Source of the DNA: Alphaproteobacteria bacterium
GTDB taxonomy: Bacteria; Pseudomonadota; Alphaproteobacteria; RS24
Reading direction: 5' to 3'
NCBI GenBank assembly: GCA_022428185.1
Contig: JAKMCZ010000151.1
Coordinates: 1 to 5,998, forward strand
Length of the DNA stretch: 5,998 nucleotides
Part shown: piece after piece, positions 1 through 4,416 of the stretch
How positions within the stretch are numbered: the stretch's first letter is position 1
Layout: every line of letters starts with the position of its first letter
The notes under the pieces: generated by a model
The model's input: the letters and a program-made list of their open reading frames with translations, nothing else
Database searches by the model: none
Told to the model about the DNA's origin: nothing
Made by a program: the position numbers and the translations under genes

Positions 1-69
1 TTTATGGGGTTCGAAACTAAGACGTCGATTAGCTGTATACAAAACCTAGAAGCGAGAAACCCAAAATGA
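1..69 (+). CDS. 3' end of an unidentified protein-coding gene (partial)
   Basis: The frame starting at base 1 is open from the window edge to a TGA at 67-69, giving 22 residues that end in NLEARNPK. The fragment is too short to recognise a family. The main reason to believe it is real is its context. Its stop overlaps, as ATGA, the start of the mini-ORF at 66, and the same arrangement occurs at three other gene ends in this window where the upstream gene is certain. Because 22 open codons can occur by chance, the call rests mostly on that parallel. Confidence 0.45.
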   Translation, partial: FMGFETKTSISCIQNLEARNPK

Positions 70-146
70 CCCGCTTCCTGACCTTCACCGCGCTTCCGGT
101 TGCGACGCCTGCTTGGGCAGTCGAACCCGCAGGCAAGGGCACTTAA
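66..146 (+). CDS. Signal-peptide-like mini-ORF, cassette copy 1
   Basis: This 26-codon frame starts with MTRFLTFTALPVATPAWA and stops eight residues later. It has a basic start, a hydrophobic core and an A-x-A end, as a Sec signal peptide would, but no mature domain. It overlaps the upstream stop codon (ATGA at 66-69) and has no convincing ribosome binding site of its own, so any translation would rely on re-initiation. It matches the cassette copies at 1261, 2217 and 2680. Over the 16 codons from the first Arg it agrees with copy 3 at 32 of 48 bases by hand count. An imperfect hairpin lies inside it (GCCTGC at 107-112 with GCAGGC at 129-134). It could be a coupled leader peptide, a degenerate repeat or a pseudogene remnant. 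Function is unknown. Confidence 0.4.
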   Translation: MTRFLTFTALPVATPAWAVEPAGKGT

Positions 147-263
147 AGCCATGATGAAAAAGAGCAGCCAAAACAGTTTTTTTGGGGTAGGCCTTACGTC
201 AACATTCTCTAGCGTTCTCTCTGTGAAAGAGCTTCACATCAATTTAATTTTCTGGAGGGAAAA
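147..263 (+). promoter_or_regulatory. Leader region upstream of the 264 membrane gene
   Basis: This 117-base gap separates the first mini-ORF from the next gene. It holds a perfect inverted repeat, TGTGAA-N5-TTCACA, at 222-238, and a strong Shine-Dalgarno GGAGGG at 254-259. A T-run at 178-184 sits near weak A/T complementarity, but I could not find a proper terminator stem. No confident -35/-10 pair is visible. A promoter for the downstream gene probably lies here, because that gene appears to be monocistronic with its own terminator. Confidence 0.35.
222..238. promoter_or_regulatory. Inverted repeat, possible operator
   Basis: TGTGAA and TTCACA form perfect 6-base arms around a 5-base spacer, ending 25 bases before the start codon at 264. 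The half-sites resemble CRP-type TGTGA/TCACA, but the spacing between those pentamers is 7 rather than the usual 6, so I do not assign it to CRP. It could be an operator for an unidentified dimeric regulator or a short RNA hairpin in the leader. Confidence 0.3.
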
Positions 264-683
264 ATGGAAGAATATCAAATTTGGTCGCTTTATCAGTCGG
301 CACGTATCGGCAATGGCCTGATGATGATTGTCAGCGTTCTGGTTATTTGGTTGTCATTGCGCACGGCCATTCAAACACGCTCACCGGTCAGTGGTGAAGA
401 GTCGAACATGGTGGCAAAAGTGCTTTCAACGGCGTTTTGCCTGCTCAATGTGTTCTTTGTTTATGGCATATGGACGTTTGTGAGCTACAACAATCCGGTA
501 ACAGCCGGCGCATTGTCTGAGCTCAAAGCCAGCGGCACAGAGCTGTCCAATGTTGGTAACGGCTTTATCGATTTTGTCGGCACAACTGAGCTAACCGGCA
601 TTGGCCCGATAGCTTATCTATTCTTGGCCGTCATCACCGTGATGATGATGGGTGCCATCTGGTCGCCTAAAGAAGAATCCTAA
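264..683 (+). CDS. Small three-helix membrane protein, unknown function
   Basis: A 139-residue protein begins at an ATG preceded by a strong GGAGGG five to six bases upstream, which fixes the start. Hydrophobic segments lie near residues 17-35, 52-73 and 113-133. A polar stretch at about 74-112 links helices 2 and 3, and the C-terminus is a short charged tail (SPKEES). I see no catalytic motif and do not recognise the family. The two cysteine-free outer helices and the extended polar loop suggest an integral inner-membrane protein. It is bounded upstream by a 117-base leader and downstream by a strong terminator, so it is probably a one-gene transcription unit. Confidence 0.85.
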   Translation: MEEYQIWSLYQSARIGNGLMMIVSVLVIWLSLRTAIQTRSPVSGEESNMVAKVLSTAFCLLNVFFVYGIWTFVSYNNPVTAGALSELKASGTELSNVGNGFIDFVGTTELTGIGPIAYLFLAVITVMMMGAIWSPKEES

Positions 684-703
684 GCCGCAAGGCTCTATTT
701 GAG

Positions 704-739
704 ACCACCGGTGGGCGAAGCCTGCCGGTGGTTTCTTTA
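704..739 (+). terminator. Rho-independent terminator of the 264-683 gene
   Basis: Arms at 704-716 (ACCACCGGTGGGC) and 720-732 (GCCTGCCGGTGGT) pair over 13 positions, two of them G-U wobbles, around a GAA triloop. The T-rich run TTCTTT follows. It starts 20 bases after the stop at 681-683. This is a textbook intrinsic terminator and separates the membrane gene from the downstream cluster. Confidence 0.9.
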
Positions 740-889
740 TGCAAAGCCCGCCCCAATGCGCCTATAAGGCTCTAGAGCATTCTTGCATTCCGGTTGCAGA
801 ATTGGCTGCGGGTGTGCCCAAGTTTTTTTGGGTTTTCGAGCCGTTCTAAAAGATGTCATAGTTCAGCTTCGGTAACCGGAGAATTATTA
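740..889 (+). promoter_or_regulatory. Intergenic region upstream of the 890-3120 cluster
   Basis: These 150 bases have no supported gene. An open frame extends upstream of 890 from TTG-type codons, but it has no ribosome binding site and an atypical composition. The region contains a bulged inverted repeat (ATTCTTGCA at 779-787 with TGCAGAAT at 795-802), a T-run with flanking CCCAA/TTGGG at about 820-832, and a hairpin around the ribosome binding site at 867-881. The cluster promoter is expected here because a terminator lies just upstream, but I see no clean -35/-10 pair. Confidence 0.4.
867..881 (+). promoter_or_regulatory. Hairpin containing the ribosome binding site of the 890 gene
   Basis: CTTCGG (867-872) and CCGGAG (876-881) form a 6-base stem with one G-U pair and a TAA loop. 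The 3' arm contains the GGAG Shine-Dalgarno (878-881), eight bases before the ATG at 890. The Shine-Dalgarno would be paired when the hairpin forms. The stem is short, so regulation is only a possibility. Confidence 0.35.
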
Positions 890-1261
890 ATGTCACAAGC
901 ACAGATTAACGTTTTTTACGAATTGGAAATCATCGACGGCAAAGCTGATGAAGTCCGTGAGATTGCCAAGCAGATGGTGTCTTTCAATCATGAAGGTGAA
1001 CCTGAAACTCTGGTTTATAATGTTTATATCAGCGCCGATGAAAAGCTACTCACTTACTGGGAAACCCATGCCAACAATGAGGCGATAATGTTTCACGCCG
1101 ACCGTTTTGCAAATGGCTCATATGTCGGGCAAATTCTTGAGCGGACGGCATCAGCAAGACTATGTCTTTACGGCAATGTGTCTGATGAGATGAAAGCATG
1201 GGCTACAGATAACGGGTTTGAAATCGAATATGCCGAATTGATTGACGGGTTTGTTCGTTAA
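890..1261 (+). CDS. ABM-like dimeric alpha/beta-barrel protein (putative quinol monooxygenase family)
   Basis: The 123-residue product starts MSQAQINVFYELEI at ATG 890, chosen over farther upstream starts because GGAG lies eight bases before it. The layout fits the antibiotic biosynthesis monooxygenase (ABM/YgiN-like) ferredoxin fold. There is a first strand at about 5-14, a helix at 18-32 (KADEVREIAKQMV), and a strand pair at 42-57 ending YWE. A second helix at 60-75 contains HANNEAIMFHADRF, followed by a final strand near 90-96. Small members of this family act as cofactor-free oxygenases on quinols or aromatics, but many have no known activity, and no residue here proves catalysis. It is the first gene of the plus-strand cluster. 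Its TAA overlaps the start of the next mini-ORF (TAATG). Confidence 0.75.
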   Translation: MSQAQINVFYELEIIDGKADEVREIAKQMVSFNHEGEPETLVYNVYISADEKLLTYWETHANNEAIMFHADRFANGSYVGQILERTASARLCLYGNVSDEMKAWATDNGFEIEYAELIDGFVR

Positions 1262-1338
1262 TGAAACTGTGCCGGCTCAACCGCATATTAACCAACCTCG
1301 CGCTTTTGTTTGCAATGCCAGCATGGGCGGAAATTTAG
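1261..1338 (+). CDS. Signal-peptide-like mini-ORF, cassette copy 2
   Basis: This 25-codon frame ends RILTNLALLFAMPAWAEI, a near-ideal signal peptide with a c-region AMPAWA and almost no residues after it. Its ATG overlaps the TAA of the 890 gene (TAATG). Its TAG at 1336-1338 overlaps the AGGGA ribosome binding site (1337-1341) of the downstream DUF5710 gene. The N-terminus is longer than in the other copies (MKLCRLN before the shared part). It shares 14 identical bases with copy 3 (1298-1311 against 2239-2252). It could couple translation of its neighbours, or be a repeat relic. Confidence 0.42.
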   Translation: MKLCRLNRILTNLALLFAMPAWAEI

Positions 1339-1349
1339 GGATTATAGTT

Positions 1350-1682
1350 TTGTCAGGCGAAAGAATTTATCTGAATTGCCCATTCGATGAGAAAGACGAA
1401 TGTAAATCGCTTGGCGCGCGTTGGGATGGCGACGAGCGCAAGTGGTACATTACCGGCGAGATGGACACTGAACCTTTTGCCCAGTGGATGATCGACGATG
1501 CGCCATCGGGCCAAACCCAAAAAGAAACGCCCTCTGATGACGAAGGCGAGAAGACTTATCTGAATTGCCCATTCGATGACAAAGAGGAGTGTAAAGCTCT
1601 TGGTGGACGTTGGGATGGTGACGCCAAAAAGTGGTATGTGCCGGCGGGTAAAGACACAGAGCCGTTTTCCAAATGGCTCTAG
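1350..1682 (+). CDS. Tandem DUF5710 domain protein
   Basis: The 110-residue product carries two copies of the DUF5710-type motif (Y-L-N-x-P-F, then K-x-L-G-x-R-W-D, then K-W-Y, ending P-F-x-x-W). They lie at about residues 6-47 and 69-110, joined by an acidic, polar linker. This domain is usually found once, often beside primase or topoisomerase domains, and its role is not established. Here it stands alone and doubled. I prefer the TTG at 1350 because AGGGA lies eight bases upstream and the product opens directly into the domain. ATG 1323 is an alternative but has no ribosome binding site. Each repeat has two cysteines (10 and 18; 73 and 81) at matching positions. The reading frame itself is certain; the start is less so. 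Confidence 0.85.
   Translation: MSGERIYLNCPFDEKDECKSLGARWDGDERKWYITGEMDTEPFAQWMIDDAPSGQTQKETPSDDEGEKTYLNCPFDDKEECKALGGRWDGDAKKWYVPAGKDTEPFSKWL
1368..1579 (+). repeat. Internal direct repeat in the DUF5710 gene
   Basis: A 23-base stretch beginning TATCTGAATTGCCC is identical at 1368-1390 and 1557-1579, 189 bases (63 codons) apart. Similarity continues with mostly silent or conservative changes through the rest of each domain. This indicates a tandem duplication of one domain unit that is either recent or kept similar by conversion. Confidence 0.85.
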
Positions 1683-1773
1683 CCGCTCATAAAGCGTCCT
1701 TATTTATCGCGCATCGTGTATTGCCTCTGAATTGGGGTTCAGTTTACGCTTGTTTCTAGAAATGGAGTGCCAA

Positions 1774-2220
1774 ATGAATTTATTCGAAAATAAAAACCTT
1801 AAATGGCGCCGATTTATTGGTGATGAAAGTTTTGACTATAAAATCGATTATGAGGCCGCCCTTTTAAACATTCGTGACCACGGACAAGTAGACCTTTTGT
1901 ATCGATGGGCTCCGAACAGCTATTGCCATTTCCACCGCCACACGGCGGAAACAACCTCGCTGGTTTTGGCGGGTGAACTGCATGTGGAAACAATAGAATT
2001 AGGCGCTGACGAGGCGGTAGAGACAAAAATTCGCTATGCGGGCGACTATGCACATAAAGAGCCCGGTGATGTTCACATGGAGCGCGGTGGGCCAGAGGGG
2101 GCTTTGGTTCTTTTCAGCCTGAAAGCCGCCGATGACTCCCTCGCGCAATCACTCGATAAAGATGGTTCCGTCATAGCCGAATCTTTATTCAGTGACATTT
2201 TAAATCGCCAAAAAAAGTGA
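1774..2220 (+). CDS. Cupin-domain protein
   Basis: The 148-residue protein starts at ATG 1774, six bases after GGAG (1764-1767); an in-frame ATG at 1762 lacks this site. Cupin motif 1 is visible as H52-x-H54-x-H56-x-x-E59, followed by the G67 turn. Motif 2 is G90-D-Y-A-H94-K-E-P97-G98-D-V-H101. The histidines and glutamate are those that bind a divalent metal in this family, so a metal site is likely. The size is that of a single-domain cupin. Such proteins include cysteine-dioxygenase-like enzymes, sugar isomerases and small-molecule sensors, and nothing here decides between them. It lies 91 bases after the DUF5710 gene, and its TGA overlaps the next mini-ORF start (GTGA). Confidence 0.85.
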   Translation: MNLFENKNLKWRRFIGDESFDYKIDYEAALLNIRDHGQVDLLYRWAPNSYCHFHRHTAETTSLVLAGELHVETIELGADEAVETKIRYAGDYAHKEPGDVHMERGGPEGALVLFSLKAADDSLAQSLDKDGSVIAESLFSDILNRQKK

Positions 2221-2282
2221 TCCGTTTACTGACCATCGTCGCGCTTTTGTTTTCAACGTCTGTTGTTGGAGCTAATAATTGA
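2217..2282 (+). CDS. Signal-peptide-like mini-ORF, cassette copy 3, bridging two genes
   Basis: This 21-codon frame has a GTG start that overlaps the cupin stop (GTGA, 2217-2220). Its TGA overlaps the DoxX TTG start (TTGA, 2279-2282). The product is IRLLTIVALLFSTSVVGANN after the start, hydrophobic and signal-like but without a clear A-x-A end. It also carries the DoxX ribosome binding site, GGAG at 2268-2271. It exactly fills the gap between the two genes with 4-base overlaps at both ends, which is the arrangement expected for translational coupling. It has no Shine-Dalgarno of its own. Confidence 0.45.
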   Translation: MIRLLTIVALLFSTSVVGANN

Positions 2283-2683
2283 GAAGCGCAAAGCTTGATG
2301 AATTTGCCCTGCCGGCAGGCCGCATATTATTGGCCGTCTATTTCATTTTGCCCGGTATTGCCAAATTTGCCGCTTGGCAAACACATATTGACTTGATGCA
2401 GCATCATAATGTGCCCTTCGCACCGCCTCTATTATTTGCGGCGGGCATTGCCAATTTCGTTCTCGGTGGCCTGTTGCTTGCTAATCGGCATGCACGCTTA
2501 GCTGCTTATGGGTGCGTTTTGTATATTCTGCTGGTGAACTTCAACCTTCATGACTTTTGGAATTTCTCCGGCATTGAGGGCGCTCACGAAACGCAAAACT
2601 TCGTTAAAAATCTTGGAATTCTCGCTGGCTGTCTGATGCTTGCAGGTTTTACGGCAAGGCAAGAAAAGAGCGGGGAAAAATGA
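2279..2683 (+). CDS. DoxX-family membrane protein
   Basis: The 134-residue protein has four predicted membrane helices near residues 13-33, 48-68, 71-91 and 108-124. The DoxX pattern is seen in the first helix (GRILLAVYFILPGIAKF), in the NLHDFW motif after the third helix, and in the H-x-x-x-NFVKNLGILAG segment leading into the fourth. DoxX proteins are inner-membrane proteins linked in various species to respiratory oxidoreductases, thiosulfate oxidation or oxidative stress resistance; the role here is unknown. The start is TTG 2279, with GGAG seven bases upstream. The first internal Met (residue 40) would remove the first helix. Its TGA overlaps the next start as ATGA. Confidence 0.85.
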   Translation: MRSAKLDEFALPAGRILLAVYFILPGIAKFAAWQTHIDLMQHHNVPFAPPLLFAAGIANFVLGGLLLANRHARLAAYGCVLYILLVNFNLHDFWNFSGIEGAHETQNFVKNLGILAGCLMLAGFTARQEKSGEK

Positions 2684-2745
2684 CCCGCTTGCGCGCCGTT
2701 ATTGCGCTTTTGTTGGCAGCCGCCGCGCCCGCTCCGATTGTTGCA
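2680..2745 (+). repeat. Signal-peptide cassette copy 4, fused to a secreted protein
   Basis: The first 22 codons of the 2680-3120 gene (MTRLRAVIALLLAAAAPAPI, then VA) align with the mini-ORFs at 66, 1261 and 2217. It shares ATGACCCGCTT with copy 1 and the 11-mer GCGCTTTTGTT (2704-2714) with copies 2 and 3. Unlike them it stays open into a mature protein. This suggests the other three are the same kind of coding segment without cargo. Confidence 0.5.
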
Positions 2746-3120
2746 ATGAACCCTTTTACGATTGTTATGGCGTGCGCGTCAGAGGGTGAAACCCGGCAGG
2801 TCTATACCTATAAGCAATATGTGATGTTTAAGGCGGGTATCATTTGGCCGTATAATAGCGACACGGCGCAAGCGGTCGAAACCGGAACTGATGATTTGAG
2901 TGGTTGGTCGAAAGCGGTGTTCAGTGACCGGAAGATGATTGATGCGCAGATCGGCTCCATACAACGCATGAAAGCGTCAATCGTAAAACTGGAAAAGACA
3001 GTGGCGGTCAATTTCAAATCACTGACGCGCGCCATTAGCCTTAGTGGCTATGACAAAAACAACAGGTCGGTTTTCTCCGCCAATGATGATTTCGCGTGCG
3101 AGGATATTACGCCGCGTTGA
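2680..3120 (+). CDS. Small secreted protein, unknown function
   Basis: The 146-residue protein begins with a clear Sec signal peptide: Arg at 3 and 5, a hydrophobic core at 7-17, and probable cleavage after VA at 21-22. The mature part of about 124 residues has two cysteines (32 and 140) near its ends, which could form a disulfide after export. I recognise no domain. The segment at about 84-120 looks amphipathic and helical. The ATG overlaps the DoxX stop (ATGA), and GGGGA at 2672-2676 may serve as its ribosome binding site. It is the last gene of the plus-strand cluster and faces a minus-strand gene 32 bases away, with no obvious terminator between. Confidence 0.8.
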   Translation: MTRLRAVIALLLAAAAPAPIVAMNPFTIVMACASEGETRQVYTYKQYVMFKAGIIWPYNSDTAQAVETGTDDLSGWSKAVFSDRKMIDAQIGSIQRMKASIVKLEKTVAVNFKSLTRAISLSGYDKNNRSVFSANDDFACEDITPR

Positions 3121-3152
3121 AACAAGACGCTCCCATCAGTGCCATCACCGCG

Positions 3153-3563
3153 TCAGCGACGTCTGAAGTAGCGTTTCACACGCGGGCGCGAGGCCATGAA
3201 TATGATGATGGCGGCAATAGCGAAAATGCTGAGATAGAGCGGCGCGCCGGAGTCGGCTCCGGATCTGGAAAGCACCAATACGCCGACAAAGGTCAGGCTG
3301 GTTAAAATGCTTATGATGACATGACCGGAAGAGAAGTAACGGTCTCGGTCAAAAAGATGCATTAAAGAGAAATAGGCAAATAGCAGAAAAAAGCTGAGGC
3401 GAAGAACCTCAGCGCGTTGGTGAATGGCGACGTCATTGTCAGCGACCACTGATGGGAGAAACAAAACCGCTTCACCCAAATAAATCGACGCGGCAACAAC
3501 AAACAAAGACCAAAGGGCGGCTGCCAGAACGACCAGAGAATACAAACTAAACGCAAAATTCAT
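3153..3563 (-). CDS. Four-helix membrane protein, unknown function
   Basis: The 136-residue protein has hydrophobic segments near residues 9-31, 54-72, 81-99 and 108-124. It ends in a strongly basic tail (RPRVKRYFRRR), which by the positive-inside rule places the C-terminus in the cytoplasm. No family motif is recognised. The ATG has no Shine-Dalgarno at a usable distance. Instead, a perfect TATAAT sits seven bases upstream, pointing to a leaderless transcript (see the promoter entry). It converges with the secreted-protein gene and lies 83 bases downstream of the other minus-strand gene, with a hairpin between them. Confidence 0.8.
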   Translation of the reverse strand: MNFAFSLYSLVVLAAALWSLFVVAASIYLGEAVLFLPSVVADNDVAIHQRAEVLRLSFFLLFAYFSLMHLFDRDRYFSSGHVIISILTSLTFVGVLVLSRSGADSGAPLYLSIFAIAAIIIFMASRPRVKRYFRRR

Positions 3564-3569
3564 GAACCG

Positions 3570-3597
3570 ATTATACCCATCAAATCGGCAAATCCAA
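3570..3597 (-). promoter_or_regulatory. Candidate promoter for a leaderless mRNA
   Basis: On the minus strand a consensus -10 TATAAT (3570-3575) follows a 16-base spacer and a weak -35-like TTGGAT (3592-3597; only TTG matches TTGACA). Six bases (CGGTTC) separate the -10 from the ATG at 3563, so transcription would be expected to begin at or beside the A of the start codon. This fits the missing Shine-Dalgarno of the membrane protein gene. Confidence 0.5.
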
Positions 3598-3613
3598 ACA
3601 GATTTGAAAGTTT

Positions 3614-3641
3614 GAGGCTCGCGATAGGAGCCGCGAGCCTC
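3614..3641 (-). terminator. Hairpin after the 3647-4288 gene, probable terminator
   Basis: A perfect 10-base stem, GAGGCTCGCG (3614-3623) with CGCGAGCCTC (3632-3641), has an 8-base loop. It lies six bases past the stop of the minus-strand ABM-like gene. In that transcript the sequence after the stem is AAACTTTC, not a good U-tract. It may therefore terminate weakly, act as an mRNA 3' stabiliser, or work with Rho. Its placement ahead of an independent promoter supports a transcript boundary. Confidence 0.6.
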
Positions 3642-3646
3642 GATGT

Positions 3647-4288
3647 TTATTTTCCAATAACGGCAGGATTATCCATGATAATTTGCGCTTGAATTTCGGC
3701 AGACGGGTTTTTGCCCGCTTCATCGAAGAATTTGTCGTTATCTTCGCGGCCAGAATCCCACCAAGCGCCCATTGCCGCCATATCGGCAAAGGAAACATTA
3801 TAGCCATAGCAGCCATTATAACGTCCGCCATAGATCTGATAGGCACGCACTGCGCTGGCACCGTGGCCCATATGCATCTCTTTGGCAATCGCCATGCCTG
3901 CCTTCAAGTCAGCGAGGCGGCCGGGATGGGCTTTCCACATATTAGCCATAATCACGCCTTCGGAAAGTGATGGGGCATCGTCAAAGCCTGGCATGACTTC
4001 GGCAATAAAGCTGTCGACCGGAATGGTCGCCGCGCTATTGCCAATGCTCATATAGGTTTGAACCCATTTTTCCGAACTACGCATTCTCGCCGTCGCATCG
4101 GCATAGGCCGACATGTTTGGGAAAACCGAGTTGATCAACACTTCGGTGGTGTCGGTTCCAGATACGGAAACCTTAATACCGGCTTGGACATCATGCTCCA
4201 GCATGACACCGAGCATGCTACCCATCAGTCCCGTAAACTCATCGGCATGACCGGGCTGGGCGGCAAATATATTTGATGCAAAAATCAT
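3647..4288 (-). CDS. Duplicated ABM-like (ferredoxin-fold) protein
   Basis: The 213-residue protein is built of two similar halves, at about 4-103 and 113-210. Matching starts are ASNIFAAQPGHADEF and MANMWKAHPGRLADL, each a strand followed by P-G-x-x-A-D and a helix. This is the pattern of dimeric alpha/beta-barrel proteins (ABM, NIPSNAP and related families), in which a tandem duplication lets one chain form the barrel. No signal peptide, membrane segment or cofactor motif is seen. The second half is richer in aromatic residues (Y150, Y153, Y157, Y161, W177, W178) and may line a pocket. The start is fixed by AAGGA (4298-4302 on the plus strand), nine bases upstream. The substrate is unknown. 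Confidence 0.75.
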   Translation of the reverse strand: MIFASNIFAAQPGHADEFTGLMGSMLGVMLEHDVQAGIKVSVSGTDTTEVLINSVFPNMSAYADATARMRSSEKWVQTYMSIGNSAATIPVDSFIAEVMPGFDDAPSLSEGVIMANMWKAHPGRLADLKAGMAIAKEMHMGHGASAVRAYQIYGGRYNGCYGYNVSFADMAAMGAWWDSGREDNDKFFDEAGKNPSAEIQAQIIMDNPAVIGK

Positions 4289-4416
4289 TATAAAAAATCC
4301 TTAAAGTTGGTTTGATGATTTAAGGTTAAAAAAGGCGTGTGTCGTTTTCACCACAAAAAAATTGTGAATCGTCTGCGCGATGAGTGCTGAGTTGGCATAT
4401 TGAGTTGGAGTTTTTG
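4289..4416. promoter_or_regulatory. Divergent intergenic region
   Basis: These 128 bases separate the divergent genes starting at 4288 (minus) and 4417 (plus), so promoters for both should lie here. The region is A/T-rich at 4291-4363. It contains CACAA-AAAAA-TTGTG (4352-4366), nested in TTCAC (4347-4351) and GTGAA (4364-4368), a candidate operator. Ribosome binding sites are present at both edges (AAGGA for the minus gene; GGAG at 4407-4410 for the plus gene). I cannot assign -35/-10 boxes with confidence. Confidence 0.45.

Noticed and set aside
222..238. CRP binding site
   Set aside because: The TGTGA and TCACA pentamers are 7 bases apart instead of 6, so the CRP consensus is not met.
100..321. 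Plus-strand open frame overlapping the mini-ORF and the 264 gene
   Set aside because: It starts at a TTG inside cassette copy 1, has no ribosome binding site, reads through the intergenic leader, and overlaps the well-supported gene at 264 by 58 bases.
785..815. Fifth, degenerate copy of the signal-peptide cassette
   Set aside because: It shares only TTCCGGTTGC with copy 1, has no matching peptide in frame, and does not follow a stop codon; likely chance.
794..889. N-terminal extension of the ABM-like protein
   Set aside because: The extra 32 residues are low in family similarity and contain a translated T-run, whereas GGAG sits ideally before ATG 890.
1683..1773. Terminator between the DUF5710 and cupin genes
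   Set aside because: The only stem seen (CTGAA with TTCAG near 1726-1742) is five bases long with no proper T-run.
1814..2053. Minus-strand open frame inside the cupin gene
   Set aside because: It is antisense to a gene with intact cupin motifs; the translation is rich in P, H and R with no domain.
2779..3035. Two minus-strand open frames inside the secreted-protein gene
   Set aside because: Both are antisense shadows without ribosome binding sites; the plus-strand frame has a signal peptide and a coupled start.
3096..3305. Plus-strand open frame across the convergent junction
   Set aside because: It overlaps the minus-strand membrane gene, has low-complexity G/E/A-rich content and no start signal.
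3580..4276. Several open frames overlapping the duplicated ABM-like gene on both strands
   Set aside because: Only the 3647-4288 minus frame shows an internal protein repeat and a ribosome binding site; the others are frame shadows.
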